This document shows, piece by piece, positions 14,662 through 15,673 of a DNA stretch of 15,673 bases. The DNA comes from Actinomycetota bacterium. GTDB lineage: Bacteria > Actinomycetota > Acidimicrobiia > IMCC26256 > BP-133. Positions within the stretch are counted from its first letter, which is position 1. Every line of letters starts with the position of its first letter. The translations under genes and the position numbers were made by a program. The stretch is from assembly GCA_030838815.1 (NCBI GenBank), contig JAUZEX010000793.1, positions 1-15,673 on the forward strand. Direction: 5' to 3'. Under the pieces are notes generated by a model. That model ran no database searches and was not told where the DNA came from. It saw only the letters and a program-made list of their open reading frames with translations.

Positions 14662-14922
14662 ATGATCCTCGTCCCCTGCCCCCACTGCGGCGACCGGAAC
14701 GCGTCCGAGTTCCGCTACCTCGGCGAGGAGCGCGCCCGGCCCGACCCGGCTCTAGCCAGCCCCGCCGAGTGGCGTCAGTACCTCTACCGCCGTTCGAACC
14801 CCGCCGGCTGGACCACCGAGACCTGGCACCACTCCTCCGGCTGCCGGGCCTTCCTCACCGTGGAGCGCCACACCGTGACCAACGAGATCCGTTCCTGCAC
14901 CGTCGCCGGAGCGCATACGTGA
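14662..14922 (+). CDS. mgdB: N-methylglutamate dehydrogenase subunit B, sarcosine oxidase delta-like (SoxD) zinc subunit
   Basis: The product is a small 86-residue protein with the SoxD zinc site: Cys6 and Cys9 in CPHCG, then His57 and Cys61 in HHSSGC, the same Cys-Cys-His-Cys pattern as the delta subunit of corynebacterial sarcosine oxidase. The flanking NASEFRYLGE and W.QYLYRR.N..G sequences also fit the family. It is a structural subunit that helps hold the tetramer. The ATG at 14662 is the only start in frame, because an in-frame TGA lies at 14620; the GGAG next to it is closer than usual. Its stop overlaps the GTG of mgdC (GTGA). Confidence 0.9.
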   Translation: MILVPCPHCGDRNASEFRYLGEERARPDPALASPAEWRQYLYRRSNPAGWTTETWHHSSGCRAFLTVERHTVTNEIRSCTVAGAHT

Positions 14923-15673
14923 CCGGCGCCGGCCTGCGCCTCGGTCCCCGGCCGGGCGAGGTGATCGACCGGTCGGCGCCGCTGTCCTTCACGTGGAACG
15001 GCCGGCAGTACGACGGCTTCGCCGGCGACACCATCGTCTCGGCGCTGGCCGCCTCCGGCGAGCGCGTCTTCTCCCGCAGCCTCAAGTACCACCGGCCCCG
15101 GGGTGTGCTCACCGCGTCGTTCCACGACCCCGGGTGTCTCGTGCAGGTCGACGACGAGCCGAACGTGCGGGGGGCGCACCGGCGGGTCGAGGCCGGCATG
15201 CGGGTGTCGGCCCAGAACGCCTGGCCGTCGCTGCGGTTCGACGTCAAGGCGGCCAACCAGCTCGTCGGCCGGTTCCTCGGCCCCGGCTTCTACTACAAGA
15301 CGTTCATCGCCCCCGAGCGCCTGTGGCCGGCCTACGAAGCGGTCCTGAAGCGCTTCGCCGCCGGCGGGCGGGCGGCGGCCGAACCGAACCGTGATTACTA
15401 CGACAAGCGCTACGCCCACGTCGACGTCCTCGTCGCCGGCGGCGGCCCGGCCGGTATGGCTGCCGCGGTGGCCGCGGCAACGGCAGGGGCGTCGGTGATG
15501 CTGGTCGAGGAGGAGTACGAGCTCGGAGGCCACCTCCGCTGGGGCGGCAAGCGCGAGCTCGACCTCCTGGCCGAGCTTCGCTCGGCGGTCGAGGCCTCGC
15601 CCGGCATCGAGGTGCTGACGAACTCCGTCGTCATCGCCAGGTACGACGACAACTGGCTGGGCGTCATCGTCCG
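14919..15673 (+). CDS. mgdC: N-methylglutamate dehydrogenase subunit C, sarcosine oxidase alpha-like (SoxA), partial at the right edge
   Basis: The first 251 residues are present; the family is normally close to 1,000 residues, so most of the gene lies outside. The N-terminal part is the ferredoxin-fold (Fer2_4-like) domain with GDTIVSALAASG (36-47) and the hallmark SLKYHRPRG (54-62), but without iron-sulfur cysteines. QNAWPSL, GFYYKTF and a dinucleotide-binding GGGPAG (about 173-178) follow. This subunit binds NAD in heterotetrameric sarcosine oxidases, and its C-terminal GCV_T/folate part, which would be beyond the edge, takes the one-carbon unit. The GTG start overlaps the mgdB stop. A SoxG-like mgdD should follow downstream. 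Confidence 0.88.
   Translation, partial: MTGAGLRLGPRPGEVIDRSAPLSFTWNGRQYDGFAGDTIVSALAASGERVFSRSLKYHRPRGVLTASFHDPGCLVQVDDEPNVRGAHRRVEAGMRVSAQNAWPSLRFDVKAANQLVGRFLGPGFYYKTFIAPERLWPAYEAVLKRFAAGGRAAAEPNRDYYDKRYAHVDVLVAGGGPAGMAAAVAAATAGASVMLVEEEYELGGHLRWGGKRELDLLAELRSAVEASPGIEVLTNSVVIARYDDNWLGVIV

Noticed and set aside
13302..15673. Plain sarcosine oxidase (soxBDA) operon
   Set aside because: The adjacent, coupled mgsABC genes and gmaS make the N-methylglutamate pathway a better reading, though sarcosine oxidation cannot be excluded from these subunits alone.

Overview
The window is very GC-rich, with a strong G/C third-position bias, many GTG starts, tightly overlapping genes and a PucR-type regulator. 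This suggests a high-GC actinobacterium, possibly of an acidimicrobial or similar soil lineage; the taxon is inferred from style only. I see no rRNA, tRNA, CRISPR array, insertion sequence or phage gene.

Left part (1-6331), a mixed set of housekeeping and secreted proteins. On the minus strand lie a partial nucleotidyltransferase (1-658, cut by the left edge) and, 13 bp upstream of it, an FAD-linked oxidase of the berberine-bridge/PCMH type (672-2102). Divergent to these is a secreted LVIVD-type beta-propeller protein (2214-3809). Convergent with that gene, and overlapping it by 32 bp, is a minus-strand pair: a small six-cysteine lipoprotein (4911-5414) and a membrane-anchored extracytoplasmic protein built from two copies of one unrecognised module (3778-4914). 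A MOSC-domain protein follows on the plus strand (5468-6331).

Right part (6336-15673), which I read as an N-methylglutamate (NMG) pathway locus for methylamine use. The minus-strand arm runs from a GAF/PucR regulator (8217-10025), overlapping by 8 bp into a GlnT/GmaS-type glutamine-synthetase homologue (6857-8224), then a YbaK-type deacylase (6336-6842). The plus-strand arm is mgsA-mgsB-mgsC (10281-13305; amidotransferase, GXGXG and FMN-binding modules, i.e. a split glutamate synthase) followed by mgdA-mgdB-mgdC (13302 to the right edge; homologues of sarcosine oxidase beta, delta and alpha). Most joints overlap by 4-13 bp. The fourth dehydrogenase subunit, mgdD (SoxG-like), is expected just past the right edge.

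How it would work: GmaS joins methylamine to glutamate using ATP to give gamma-glutamylmethylamide. MgsABC transfers the methylamine group to 2-oxoglutarate to give N-methylglutamate. MgdABCD oxidises this back to glutamate, releasing the methyl carbon at the formaldehyde level. The regulator probably controls both arms from the shared 10026-10280 region, which holds several inverted and direct repeats and a possible Shine-Dalgarno-masking leader structure. The pathway is best known from Proteobacteria, so its presence in this genomic background is the most interesting point of the window.
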